Shown in pieces: positions 1-12,088 of a stretch of 64,000 bases of DNA. Below the pieces are notes generated by a model, which worked only from the letters and a program-made list of their open reading frames with translations, was not told the origin of the DNA and did no database searches. The DNA comes from Hymenoscyphus infarciens (Eukaryota > Ascomycota > Leotiomycetes > Helotiales > Helotiaceae): the NCBI GenBank assembly GCA_001414345.1, contig LLCB01000035.1, forward strand, positions 186,001 to 250,000, in the 5' to 3' direction. The position numbers and the translations under genes are program-made. Numbering within the stretch: the first letter of the stretch is position 1; every line of letters starts with the position of its first letter.

Positions 1-2513
1 ACTTTTTATTTTAATTTTAATTTAGCTTAGAATTAGACTATTATAATACTATTCTTAAATAGCTAGATAATCGAAGACTATTTAGATAGCTAGTAATACT
101 AGGGTTTAGTATTTATATAGATAGCTAGTAAAAATTATATCTTATATATTAAGAGATTAGAATAAGCTAAATATTTCTAAGAATCCTAATAACTCTCTTA
201 GTATAAGAACTACTATATATAATTTAGATAGTTAATATATAATAGTTATTTAGAAAACTCTTAAATTAACTCTTTTACTTTCTTTAATAAATATTTAATA
301 TATTAGACTTAAAAGTAACTTTAAGTCTCTTTTAAGCTCTACTTTAAAATATAGAGCTCTCTTTTAAGAAAGAAAGTTAAGTATTTATAAAAAGGTTTTT
401 AACTTATTACTAATTACTTAAGAATAAAAGATTATAAAATAATAAAGATAAGAGTATAGCTCTTAAAAGCTAAAGAGATAACTAAGACTTTTCTAATATA
501 GATAAGATATAAAGAGTAATCTAAGCTATAAAGACTAAAGATTAAGAAAAAGATAAAAGAATCTAGTAGTAAGATAACTGAATCGCCTAATTAGTAGATT
601 TAATATAATAGATTAGTAAATACTTACTAGGAAATAATTAGAGTTTAAGTCTCTACTAACTAAATTAAACTCCTTCTTTATACTCTCTTATTATACTTGA
701 CTATCTTTAGATATAAAACTCTACTTTTAATCTTCTTCTTTTATAATAACTATAATAATCTATCTCTCGATTATAAGCTAAAACCTTACTAAAAGCCTAA
801 TAATCTACTAAAAGTAAAATTATAAAGAAAATTAAACCTTTAAATAATAGTACTTTACTTACTTATAAGTAATAGAAGATATCTATATATAATAGACTCT
901 AAGTAAATACTAACTATTACTATATACTTAAAACTTATAAAGCCTTTATTTAAGAGATAACTATAAAACTTACTAGAAACTATTTAGAGCTCTAATATAA
1001 GTTAAATATAAGTAATATAGCTTTTAAAGACTAATAAGATATAATAGAACTTCTTAATTCCTACTTTTTAACTAGTTATAAGAAAGAGAAGACTTAGAAT
1101 AAATTTTAAGCCTTATAAATAGAAGGAAAAAGTTATATAAAAGAAACTTTTTTAGATTTTAGAGTATACTTCTTAAGTATACCTATACTTAGAGAGATAC
1201 TAGAGTTAGAAAGATTCTACTAGATATAAGATAAGATTATACCCTAGCTCTAAGATAGCTCTATATTAGCTAAGAGACGTTAGAATTATAATTTTAATAA
1301 AATAATAGTAGATCTTTTAGCTCTAAATAAAGAGAAGTGCTAAAATATAGAGTTATCTATAAATAGTACTATAGCTAAACTAATTAGTATAATCTTATTA
1401 TTTAAAAAGATAAGTATTTTTTAATTCTTACTTAGCTCTATACTAAAACTCTCTTTACTCTTATATAGACTTAATCCTACCTCTTAGAAGATTTTATAAA
1501 CTCTTAGACTATTTTCTACTAATAAAAAATTAAAAACTATATTAATAAATTAAGTCTTTACTAGTATAAAGTATTACTATTATAGTAAGCTTAGGTATTT
1601 TAAACCTAATTACTCTAATCTTCTTAGTATTAAGAAGATAGATAATTAACCTAAAAAAGAATAACTATTTAAAAAGTACTCTAACTCTAATCTAAGTTAA
1701 AAGGAAAATAAAGAGACCTAAGTATAAATTTCTTCCTAGGCTTATATAAATATAATCTAATTAGAATTAACCTTTCTAAGCTTATAAGAGGAAAATAGTT
1801 TCTTATAAATACTACTCTTAATATATAAAGATATAGTATTAAAATATAAGCTTTAATAGATATAAGAGTAAATATATACTTATTTCTAAATTAACTACTA
1901 GCTTTATAATTATTTAAAGTAATAGGTTTATAGCTCTAGAAACTACTATATTTAGTCTCTATTTATAGATATAATAATAGTACTAAAAGCTAGGTAACTT
2001 AGTTTATATAACTCTATCTAAATATAGATAAACGTTATATTTATAACTATCTCTTTATTATCTTAGACCTTAAATAGTAAAACCTAATTATTAGTAATAA
2101 GTAGTTAAACTATTTTAAAGTCCTTCTTAACTCTTTAAAGAGCTAGATTACTTAGCTAGCTAATTACTCTCTAACTCTCTACTTTAGTAAGAAGATCTTA
2201 CTTTTACTTTCTAGCTAGAACTAGAAATCTATTTTAAATTACTAGTTAGATATAAATTAAAGAGAATATATAATCTATTAATAAGAAAGACGTAAAAAGA
2301 GTAGACTTATAAACATAGCCGAGTTATTACTCCTGTTTATAATAATAATATCTCTTAAAATTTCAACCTCTAACTCTAGTCTAAAACCTCTTTAAACTAC
2401 TAATATAGCTTCGAAAAGCTAGACTTTATACTCTTTTACTATTATACTATTTTACTAAAGAATCTATCTTCTTTATTAGAGAATTTAAAAGGCTTTATTA
2501 TTTCTACTACTTT
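1..2513 (+). mobile_element. RIP-degraded LTR retrotransposon internal region (partial)
   Basis: Extremely AT-rich DNA with no open frame. Its first 1.3 kb aligns by eye, in the same order and orientation, with the internal region of the complete element at 14525-17628. The start matches about 14970 onward and the gag-like part near 780-1340 matches about 15690-16220. The upstream LTR would lie outside the window. Stop codons replace conserved gag residues, as expected from C-to-T mutation by RIP. The match becomes loose after about 2300, so the right limit is set by the next insertion. This may be a related subfamily rather than the same element. Confidence 0.65.
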
Positions 2514-2518
2514 ATAAG

Positions 2519-2924
2519 TATAATAGTACGAAATATATACTACTATAGAAGAGGTATATAAGAGTACGTTTAACAGAATAATATACGTAGATACTAGGCT
2601 CTAATATAGAAGAAAAGGCTAAACTAGGCCTTTTCTAACTCTAAGAGAGTAGACTACTATATATAAGAGGTTTTAGATAATATAAAAAGAGATATAAAAC
2701 TAAATAATATAACGTCGGCTAATATAAAAGCTTAAACTCTACGAAGTACGTCTAAAAGTCTAGATAGCTATATAAATATACGTAATCTTTCTAAATTAGA
2801 TAATATAAAACAATAATAGCTAAAAGCTAAATATATAGCCGAAAGCTAAATATACTATAGCTGAACCTTATATATAGTAGACACTTCTAGTTATCTAGAA
2901 TAGCCTAGATAAAAGACTATTATA
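2519..2924 (-). mobile_element. Solo LTR, family A, with ATAAG target duplication
   Basis: Reverse-oriented copy of the roughly 376-bp LTR seen at 14525-14900 and 17254-17628. It starts TATAATAG and ends CTATTATA, which are RIP forms of TG...CA termini. It is flanked by the perfect 5-bp direct repeat ATAAG (2514-2518 and 2925-2929). A single LTR with intact target duplication is what LTR-LTR recombination leaves behind. At 406 bp it is slightly longer than the other copies. Confidence 0.8.
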
Positions 2925-2929
2925 ATAAG

Positions 2930-4956
2930 AGAGATTATTAACTTTCTTAGTAGTAGTATTAAGTAGTTATTTCTAAATATATATATTTTTAAGTATAAGA
3001 TATCTACTACTAGCGTCTTTAAGTTATAGTTAAGATAATACTTCTCTAAGAATAGCTATAATATTAGAAGATTAATAGCTCTTTATAAGTTATTTCTCTA
3101 CTATATAGTATATTATATAATTCTATATCTTTTTATTCTAAGTCTAAAGTATATAGTTATAATCTTTAGTAGTAGATATCTAGATAATTTATATTATATT
3201 TAATAGTATATAGTATATTATTTAAATACTATAATTATATAGAGAAAAGGAATTCTAAGAGATATTAATTACTTTATTTTTTACTATACTATTATTTAGT
3301 TTATATCTAAATATATAATTATATTATAATATCTCTTAATTACTATCTTAATTAAATTAAGAAGTATAAATAATACTCTATAGAGAGATAGCTATAGATA
3401 GTTGAATTCGTTTTTAAAGAGCTAAATAGCTTTTAGCGTATTTAAAGAATATTAGAGAGATTATTAAAAGCTTATATTTTTAAAGAAGAAGGTTAAAGAG
3501 TTTAAAGTCTTTTATATACTCGTAGGTTAGATAAAGAAGCTTCTATATTAAAATAGTAAAAAGTTAAAAGATTAAATTATTAGTATTAGATTAAGTATTT
3601 ATAAATAAGTATATCTAGCTACTAATTTTTATATAACTCGCTATTTATATTAAATAGATAAAAGACTTAAATTTATTTACTTTTATATATAAATTATACT
3701 TAATTCTAGTAAATAGACGTAGAAGAGTATCTCTTCTACTAAGAGATCTAGAGAGCTAGTCTCTTAGAGAAAAGATATAAGTCTTATACTAAGAGTATAA
3801 GAATATATCTAAAAGTTAAGAAGTACTCTAAAGAGGTAAAACTAAGGTTATTTCTACTTTTTAGAGAAGTTGATATTTTGATTAGTTTTATTAGTTTAAC
3901 TAGTTAAGTATATATTTAAGTATTTTATAAGTATTAAGTACTTTTAAGTATCTATTTAAGTTATATCTATAGTTTTAAGAGTATTAGTAATCAGAATTAT
4001 AATAATATATATATATAATATAAAAAGGTTTTAAAAGACTTCTAAAGTAAATAAGAGAATAAAAAAGTAAATTACATAGTAGCGTACTTAGTATACTAGA
4101 GACCTCTAGTAGTATTAGCTATAGAATAGTATAACCTATATATCGATATATTATTAGTTAAGTTCTACTCGATATAATACTCGTTAGAGACTCTCTTAAT
4201 ATTTTATTAATAGTATTAGTACTTAAGTCTAGCTAAGATATTAGAGCTAGAAGAGATATAGAGAGATTATAGAGTTATACTAACTCTTTTTTATTACTTT
4301 TTACTCTCTTTTTAACTCTTTTCTCTTATTATAATATTCTTTTTAACTTTAATATAGCTTTATATAAGAACTATAATAATACTACTAGAGTATAAGTTCT
4401 TTCTCTGCTTACTATTAGTCTAAAAATAGCTAAAAGTATATATTAAACTGGTTACTATAGGTTTATAATCTTTTTTATTAGTAAGAAAGTAAAGAAGAGA
4501 GACTATAATTCTAAAAATAACTCTATTATCTATACTTATAATAAAGAAGATAGAATCTAATCTAGAGCGCTAAAGAAACTTATATTAAAAGTTAAAACTA
4601 AAGTAGTAAAGTAAAAATTAAAAAACTCAACTACTTATAAGCTCTTTATATAAGCGATAGCGAATCTTATTTCCTCTTTTATTAAAGAAAATATCTCTAC
4701 TTAATTAGTTTATTAAATTCTTTATAAAAAGAGTAATAAACCTATAGAACTAACTTAAAAACTAGGCTTTATAAAGACTAATAAGAATTATTACTTAGCA
4801 TAGTATTTAAAATATAAGAACTAGAGCTTAGAAAACTAGAAGAAGGTAATCTAGTTAAATAAGACTAGTATTACTTAGAAAAAATAATAAGAGAAGATAA
4901 AAGTATAAAAACTAGAAAACGAGATATACTATTATTATTATATTTACTAATACTAG
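2930..4956. other. AT-rich RIP-degraded repeat DNA, no gene
   Basis: Continuous AT-rich sequence without any usable reading frame. Short stretches (about 3240-3540) read as Tyr/Ile/Lys-rich peptide broken by TAA and TAG in every frame, so it is probably old transposon coding sequence. I cannot assign a family. No promoter, RNA gene or intact repeat boundary is visible. Confidence 0.6.
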
Positions 4957-4974
4957 AAAAGTATAATAGTCTAC

Positions 4975-5134
4975 TATAATAATAAGGCAGGAGTAGAGTA
5001 GAAAAGTAGTCTATTCGTAGTTATTAATATGAAAACTAAAGATAAAGAGCGAAGATAGCTCTAAACAATACTAATATATAGAATTCTGCTAGGTAGTAAG
5101 GAGTTACGTAATAGGTCTAGTCTAAAACCGTTAT
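4975..5134. repeat. Left terminal repeat of the TRIM-like element
   Basis: About 160 bp, heavily AT-shifted relative to its partner at 6104-6264. Almost all differences are C-to-T or G-to-A, the RIP direction. Confidence 0.82.
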
Positions 5135-6103
5135 ATTTCTCTCTCTTTAGTAGAGCTCGCTCTTAAGCTCTATAGAAACCTATAGACTAGATATAGTCTA
5201 TTGTCTTATCTATCTATATATCTACTAGTCCTAGCCTATACCCTTCCTTCTACTAAGGCAGCTATAAGATACTAGCTCTATAAGAGTAGTAAGGTGCCAG
5301 CTCTATATAAGTAGTAAGGTACTGGCTATACGCTAAGTTACCTAAAACTCTCTATATTTCCTCTCTAATACTAATCTATATAATCCGCTAAGTAACTAGT
5401 ATATACTCCTACGATTTTGTTAATTACTAAAGTATAGGCTTAAAGAGCTTTCGTAATATCGAGTAGAGAAGGAGGAGGAGGCTTCAAAAGTTATTGAAAA
5501 ACAATATAGCTAAAAGCAAGGAGGTCTACTTAAAAGGCTACTCTCGTCGAGGCGTAGAGGGGCTCTTTAATAGTAGAAGGCTTAGATTAACCGATAACGA
5601 GCTAGATAAGCTATCTTGTTAAAGCGTCGATTATATAAGCGTATTAATGTTTCTTTTCAATAAGAGAGCTAAAGTTATATACCTAGCGTATAATATCAGA
5701 GTCTATTATCGGAGCAGTTAGATACTAGCTATTTAAAGAGAGAGAGAGGGGGTTCGTAGACGCTAGAGGAGAGGATCCGAAGATACTAGAGAGAGGTTAG
5801 ATACTAGAAAGAGGAGATCCAAAGCTAGAAGAGAGAGTTTTAAGCTTAGTATCGATTTAGAGGTCGCTAGTAAGAGGTCTAGGAAGCCGTTTAAAGAGGT
5901 TTAGTACTATAAAGAGGACCGAAGCTATAAGGTCGTAGAGTATATACGTAGTTATCTAGGAGCTGTTTAAAAAGGGAGTTCTAGAGTATATACGTAGGTA
6001 TCTAAGAGCTATTTAAAAAAAAGAGAGTTATAGAGTCGGCGGTAGAGAGGCTAGAATAGAAGTGAGGTTAAGAGCCTAATAAGAAGAGTGACCTTTAGTT
6101 TAA

Positions 6104-6264
6104 TATAATAATAAGGTAAGAGTAGAGTAGAAAAGTAGTCTATTCGTAGTTATTAATACGAAAACTAAAGGTAAAGAGCGAAGACAGCTCTAAACGATGC
6201 TAATATATAGGATTCTGCTAGGCAGTGAGGAGTCACGTGACAGGTCTGGTCTGAAACCGTCACA
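6104..6264. repeat. Right terminal repeat of the TRIM-like element
   Basis: About 161 bp. It retains CACGTGAC and other CpG/CpA sites that are mutated in the left copy at 4975-5134. It ends in CCGTCACA followed by the target duplication TCTAC. Confidence 0.82.
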
Positions 6265-6567
6265 TCTACTATTCTATATAGCTAAGGCTATATACTATAT
6301 ATATAAAGTTTTAATAGTTATTATTTTATATTATCTAATTTAGAAAGATTTTAGGTTTAGTTTTTAGACTTTTTAATACTATCTAACTCTCTTTTATATA
6401 TTCTAAACCTCTTATATATAGCTATCTACTTCTCTATAGTTAGAAAAGGCTTAATTTAGTTTTTTCTTCTACTATATAAGTACCTAGGATTTATATATAT
6501 TATTCTATAAAACACACTCTTATATACCTCTTTTATAGTAGTATATATTTCGTATTATTATAAAAAG

Positions 6568-7310
6568 ATTTAAGTAATTTAAATTTTAAAGTTATTTTTT
6601 ATATAATAAGAAAGAGCTTTATTATACCTAAGAAGATAAAACTTCTAAGAAGAAGAAAGAATCCTAGAAATAGCTTAAGAAAATAATTATATATCTTAAA
6701 ATAGAGTACTAACTTAAGTAGAAACTTTTATTAGTAATATAAAAGCTAGATATAAGAAGAAACGTTAGAAGAGTAAAACTAAAGTAGATTTAGAATAAAA
6801 AGAATAAGAAGCTTATTTATAAAGCTTTAAAGAGAGAGATAGACAAGTATTAGTACTATAAATATATCTTAGATAAAAAGCTTCTTTCTTTTATAAAAAG
6901 ATATATATTTACTTATTTTAATACTATAGTTTAGAAAGATAATACTATTTTATATACTTATAAGTATTAAGCAAAGGTTTATAACCTTTAGTAAGTTATA
7001 AAGCTTCTCTAGTCTACTTACTAATCTAATCTTAATACTATTAAGTAGGCCTAGTTTTAGATAAAAAGATAGACTACTAAGAATAAGTATACTTCTAAGA
7101 TAAAAGACTTAGAGGAAGACTAGATAGAATACTAAGATTAGCTTTCTTAAAGTAAGATATAAGAGTAGATAGAGTATATTCTAGCGTATATAAAAAGAAT
7201 AATAGAATATAAGAGTAGAAACGAGTATAAGAAGAGCCTAGAAAGAGATAAAGCTGAGAGAAAGAGAAATCTAATATAAGTATAGTTATAAATATGAGTT
7301 TAATATAGCT
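6568..7310. other. AT-rich RIP-degraded DNA, no gene
   Basis: AT-rich sequence with frames full of stops and Lys-rich peptide, probably old transposon coding DNA of unknown family. The composition changes abruptly to normal near 7310, which marks the block boundary. Confidence 0.55.
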
Positions 7311-10300
7311 TCATTTTTCACCTCTTTTAGCAACCCCTGTAACTTGGTGTTATACCCTGGCTAGCTTGGTGCAACTAACTCACTAACAAATTTCCACCAA
7401 GCAGAGCATTTTCTTTCCCCACAACAAATTAAAAACCAGAACCATAGTATATCCAAACACCCGTCTTAAAATAGTAAAGGTTATTTCCTCCACTCAACAT
7501 GCGAGATCTTAATTCAAGAGTTGCAGATCCTGCAATGTTCAAGTTTAGACCAGCCCCTCAAGCATTTTCCAAATCCACAAGAAAATATCTAAAACAATGG
7601 GGCAATGAGGGAGTCCAGAGAACGAAAAATCAACTTCGGAGTTCAAGCTCGTCGTTATAATAAGTATAGTCAACCGACAAATGGAAGTCCTGATTTTTCA
7701 AAAGGCAATTTAGATAGTGTGAGGATTCAGACGATATGAGGTTAAGGAAAGTACCGAGAGACGAGAGCCAAAAGATATAGTTGTTACTTATTCAATCATT
7801 GCTATTTTTTATTGTACCTCGTTGTCTCCTATTTATCGTCCGTTGGCTTTTAGCAGATAGATCTAACCACGTTACTACATTCTTCAAATGCCTAGCCCGA
7901 ACACATATCACATATGTATTTACTTGTAAACCAACCCTGGTCCTTAGGATCTAATTTTTCCCATGGAAAGCCAGCGAGGTACCAGCTGGTGCGAAATGGT
8001 TGTAGGTGTTAGGTTGTTGTCTATAAGCGAATACGCAGATGTTTGTAATACACACTTGCTTTAGAAAGGAGATGACGTAGCGGATGCCTAAGAGTCGACG
8101 ATTTAATTGGTGTTCTTTGGGTAACTCATCGTCCGGTTGCTTAAATAAATTGAGATTCAAAAGAACACGAGCCCGTCTGTGTCAACTTATTGTACTGGGC
8201 GGGAGTTCAGACTATCCCCTAGACCATCCATGTTCCGCCAAAGCATCTAGCACACTCAAGTAAGTTCGATATTTGACGTGTTCTAATTGTTCTCCTTAAT
8301 CGTCAGTGTTCTAGTTTCCCTGTCCGTTTGAAGTAGTTTGACCAACGGCGCCTATCACGACCTCAGGTGTGGAACATGAAGGGTCTAGGGAATAATTCAA
8401 GAAACAGCGGAGGTATACCCGAGAAAATGGCAGGGGAAAAGCGACCCAATAAAGAGTACTTGTTACGAAAAGGATCAGCCGCCTGCGAATGATAAGGCTC
8501 ACTCAACGACCCCCCCTATGCAGCTACCGGTCTCCTCGGCGGGGTAGGAAATGCAGGTGTCAAACGTTTCGCTCGACATTTAAGCTGAGTGAGGTTAGGC
8601 ATCGACGATCTATGGCAGAGGAATCTAAGACGGGGAGATCTTCAGAGGGAAGAAATAAGACACGCGGGCGTTTCCCTAGAGGGGCAATTCTATTTCGCAC
8701 TCGCTAAGCAAAGACTTGCGATGCACAAGGATGTATTTGTTGAATGCTTGTAAAGTAGACGAATGATTGGATGATAATTGCCGAAGATGGAGAAGTCAGA
8801 CGATTTTATGTGAGAGTGAGTCGATCATTTTGGGCTAGGCCATTGAGGTAAATATTGGGGGTCACTACGTGGTGTAGGGCTGTCCAATGAGAACTGGTGG
8901 TTTGACGGAGGAGGAAATCAATGACGCTTGCTTTGCCGGAAGGGTGAGAAACGGAGGTATATCCGAAATCCGGACGGGTGGGATGGTTCGGGAATTGTTT
9001 TTTTTTTTGCAAGGAAGCATTTGAGTATTGATGTGAAATTCGACTAATTTCTCCTGATTGGGATTTGGTTCTTGGTTGGGACGAAGTAGCAGTCTAGTCA
9101 GTCGGTTAGCTTTGGTGTCATCTATTCACACCAACCAGCACCACGGTCGGAGATGGAAAGCCAAGAAAGCTACATCTCAAAGAGGGAAGGCTTCGATCTG
9201 GGTGACGGATGGTGGAGGACTGCATCGTGGATTTGTATGTAGCTTTCCTCTTCCTCGATGTGGTTGTCGTTGAATTCGTGTAAGATTTACTCGTACCCCG
9301 TAGATGCCAACAAGGGTAGAAGGTCTACGAGTACTCGAGTAGGTTTACGGAGGGCAGCTCCTTCCTGACTTGATTATCAAATCAAGAGCTGGTTTAATCC
9401 TGGAATGACTTTTTGGGTGTGAGACTGACGGTGAGGAGAGCTTGGATTTTGTTGCGTGAAGGGAGCTGGCCGAGTCATTGTGATGTTTTGTTTCGTTTGG
9501 TAACCGACAGAAGAAGAAAATTCGGGGTTCTTTTAGGGGTCAAGAGCTTTGTCTCTAAAAGTGGTGACTTGCTTGGTTGTCGCGGAGTTGTAAATAACTC
9601 AGTGCCCCACGATTATAATGGAGAGGCTCCAATTTCGATGTGTGCTGTGCTCCACCAAAACGGTAGTTTGAAAAGCGGCGTTGGATTCAAGTCCCTGGTA
9701 AGGTACCAAGTACCAAGTACTAGTACCAAGTACCATGTACCAGTCGTACAGTTCGACAGTTCGACAGTTCGACAGTTGACCGGGGGAGTCAGGTAGTGGC
9801 GTAGCGTGTCTATTCCACTCGCACGCACAATACAAGCGCGGCGCTTTAATTGACCGCCTCACCGGCTTCCTTCGTGACGCCATTTATACCCTTATACACT
9901 TATACACTATATACAGACAATCCTCTCGCCACAATGCAACAATTACCTGCTCTTCTTTGCCCCTGTTTTTGATAAAGTCCTCTTGTTTTATGTCCGTGAT
10001 ACCAATTGATTCCCTGCATTTTCTTTCTTACGTCTAGTCAAATACTGCCTGCATTTCCGCAAACCCTCGGTCTTCTTTCTGCCCGACCATCATCCCAGAC
10101 GAGACAAGAGACGATCATCTGCGACACCAAATCTACCACCACTACCACCACTACCTCCTCACCTCCCCATACTACCCTTCCAAGAAACACATCTGGCAGA
10201 TATCAAGAATCCTCACAAGTGCAAATATACTGCTAACGCTGGCGACTTTTACTCTTCACGGCGTTGAGCCGATATTCAAAAACAAATCGAAACCCCCCAG

Positions 10301-10336
10301 CCAGAATCCAGCCCTGCGCTGGTTGAAACGCTGTCG
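7311..10336. other. Intergenic region upstream of the RING-LON gene
   Basis: Normal base composition but only short overlapping frames on both strands, none with recognisable domains or splice-linked continuity. The last 400 bp are pyrimidine-rich with ACC/CCA runs (about 10135-10165), typical of a fungal promoter and 5' leader. A short tandem-repeat cluster lies at 9702-9778. No RNA gene was seen. Confidence 0.5.
9702..9778. repeat. Short tandem repeats GTACCAA and GTTCGACA
   Basis: Several copies of a 7-bp GTACCAA-like unit (about 9702-9741) are followed by three to four copies of the 9-bp unit GTTCGACA(G) (about 9749-9775). It is a simple minisatellite in the intergenic region. Confidence 0.75.
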
Positions 10337-12088
10337 ATGTCCTCACTCCCTCTAAATAACACTTCGGTCCCCCTTCGATCGTCGATATCAAAATTATCCA
10401 ACTCCTCTCCCATCGAACCCTCCTTCTCGAATGGCCCCCTCGACGCCTCGAGAGATGCAAGGCAGATAGTCAGGCTGGCGCAGTGCCCACAATGTTCATA
10501 TCCTCTGCGAGAACCAGTCACCCTACCCTGCGGGAATTCGTTATGCAAAAATTGTATCCCGGAATCACATCTGCGTTCGAACATCTCATACCCTGCGACT
10601 GCGAATCGCCTCCAAGGCTTCAAGTGCCCCTTTACAAATTGTAGGCAAGAACACGCCGTGGGCGATTGCAGCGTGGATGTGGCCCTCAATAAGATATTGG
10701 GGATTGTGAAGGAAGAGATAGATGGTTACAGGACTACAGCCGAGGCATCGGAAGTGTTACTCCAACTCCAGGAAAAGGATCGGTGGGCCATCGCGGGCGT
10801 GGCTTCTTTGCGGGATGAAGGAGCCCGAACACGAGTGCTGAACGGCGGTCGATTATGTTCGGCCTATGCCATGGCAGAAATGGGGGAGTTAGCACACGAT
10901 TCCGAAGTCATATTCACGCCCGTGTCATCTGCTGCTGGGGACACAGAATCGCTTGACGGTTCCTTGTTGGAACATTTGAAAGAGGAAACAAGGGCAGAAC
11001 TGGACTGTCAAGTCTGTTATAGTCTCTTTTTAGATCCCTTGACGACGGCATGTGGCCATACATTCTGCCGGAAATGTATACACCGGATTCTCGATCATTC
11101 AAATTTATGTCCAATATGTCGACGGGCGTTGGCAATCCCCCCAGCAATCAGCGCAACACAATCACCTTCAAACTCCCTCCTTATAAAATTTCTTACTGGT
11201 CTTTGCCCCGAGGCTTTAGCGGTACGAGCAGAGGCTGCGAAAATTGAGGACTCGAATGGATTGGGCGAATTGGATACCCCGCTATTTGTTTGTACTCTCT
11301 CATTTCCAACCATGCCAACCTTCCTCCATATCTTCGAACCCCGATATCGACTTATGATCCGGCGTGCCATCGAAAGCGGGAACCGAAAATTCGGAATGAT
11401 ACTCCACAACCCAAATCGCGAAGTGCAAGGCGAATTAGGAGCCGTCGGTTTCTACTCATATGGTGTATTACTTCACATCGTCAACATGCACCTCATGGCA
11501 GACGGACGAAGTCTCATCGAAACAGTTGGAGTATCCAGATTTCGCATTCTCAAGCACGGTGTCTTGGATGGATATATGGTTGGAAAAGTCGAGAGAGTAG
11601 ATGATATCAGTATCGCAGAAGAAGAAGCACACGAAGCCTCTGAAACCTCAGGCGCATGTCCAGATCGAAATCTCTCCGCACAAGATCACTTCGGGGCACC
11701 ACCTCAACATCTACCTCCCGGGAGTGGTCAACCTCAACCTCCGGTGTTACAACTAGATATTATGCCCACGCAAAATCTTATGGAAGTCTGCGCAGCATTC
11801 GTCAAGAAAATGCGAGAGCAGAGTGCGCCTTGGCTGCACACCAGGGTATACGCTGCCTACGGAGAGTGCCCCGATGACCCGGCTCTTTTCCCCTGGTGGT
11901 TCGCCAGCGTCCTACCCACGGCGGAAACGGAAAAGTACAAGTTACTTGCCATGACTAGTGTGAGGGATCGGCTGAAAATGTGTGCGGGATGGATCGCGCA
12001 GTTGGAGGCTCAGAGATGGTATGCTGATTTCTTATGTTCTGTATACTAGACCATCTTCTCTCTCGCCATTTTCTCTTGCAGTATTTAA
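10337..12088 (+). CDS. RING-finger and LON-substrate-binding domain protein (CrgA/LONRF type)
   Basis: Predicted E3 ubiquitin ligase. The order is a RING-like Cys cluster at residues 50-73 (CPQC, CGNSLCKNC), a linker, a canonical C3HC4 RING at 224-261 (CQVC, CGHTFCRKC, CPIC), then a LON N-terminal domain from about 313 to the end (LPTFLHIFEPRYRLM-like core). Animal LONRF proteins and fungal CrgA share this layout; there is no Lon ATPase or protease domain. ATG at 10337 is the first in frame. Reading through gives 570 residues, but a good GT-AG intron at 12019-12081 (GTATGC, CTGAT branch, TTGCAG) would end the protein at 562 residues with Cys-Ile and stop at 12088. I prefer the spliced form because the unspliced tail is unconserved in appearance. 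Substrates cannot be told from sequence. Confidence 0.88.

Larger units (their letters stand above)
4975..6264. mobile_element. Short non-autonomous LTR element (TRIM-like) with TCTAC target duplication
   Basis: Two direct repeats of about 160 bp (4975-5134 and 6104-6264) flank about 970 bp of non-coding sequence. The left repeat starts TATAATAATAAGG and ends CCGTTATA; the right starts the same and ends CCGTCACA, so the termini are TG...CA softened by C-to-T changes. The perfect 5-bp duplication TCTAC lies at 4970-4974 and 6265-6269. The size and lack of coding capacity fit a terminal-repeat retrotransposon in miniature. The right repeat is clearly less mutated than the left. The insertion sits inside the family A solo LTR 4962-6562. 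Confidence 0.85.
4962..6562 (+). mobile_element. Solo LTR, family A, split by a nested element
   Basis: Family A LTR in plus orientation, starting TATAATAG at 4962 and ending ATTATTATA at 6562. It is flanked by the perfect 5-bp direct repeat AAAAG (4957-4961 and 6563-6567). The LTR is interrupted after 13 bp by the short LTR element 4975-6264. The remaining LTR sequence resumes at 6265 and matches the copy at 18525-18883. Confidence 0.78.

Noticed and set aside
9413..9883. 127-codon plus and 94-codon minus open stretches
   Set aside because: Both run through the GTACCAA and GTTCGACA tandem repeats. Peptides are low-complexity and overlap on opposite strands.
12019..12049. Unspliced C-terminus of the RING-LON protein
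   Set aside because: A well-formed intron (12019-12081) removes it. Kept only as an alternative because the difference is eight residues.
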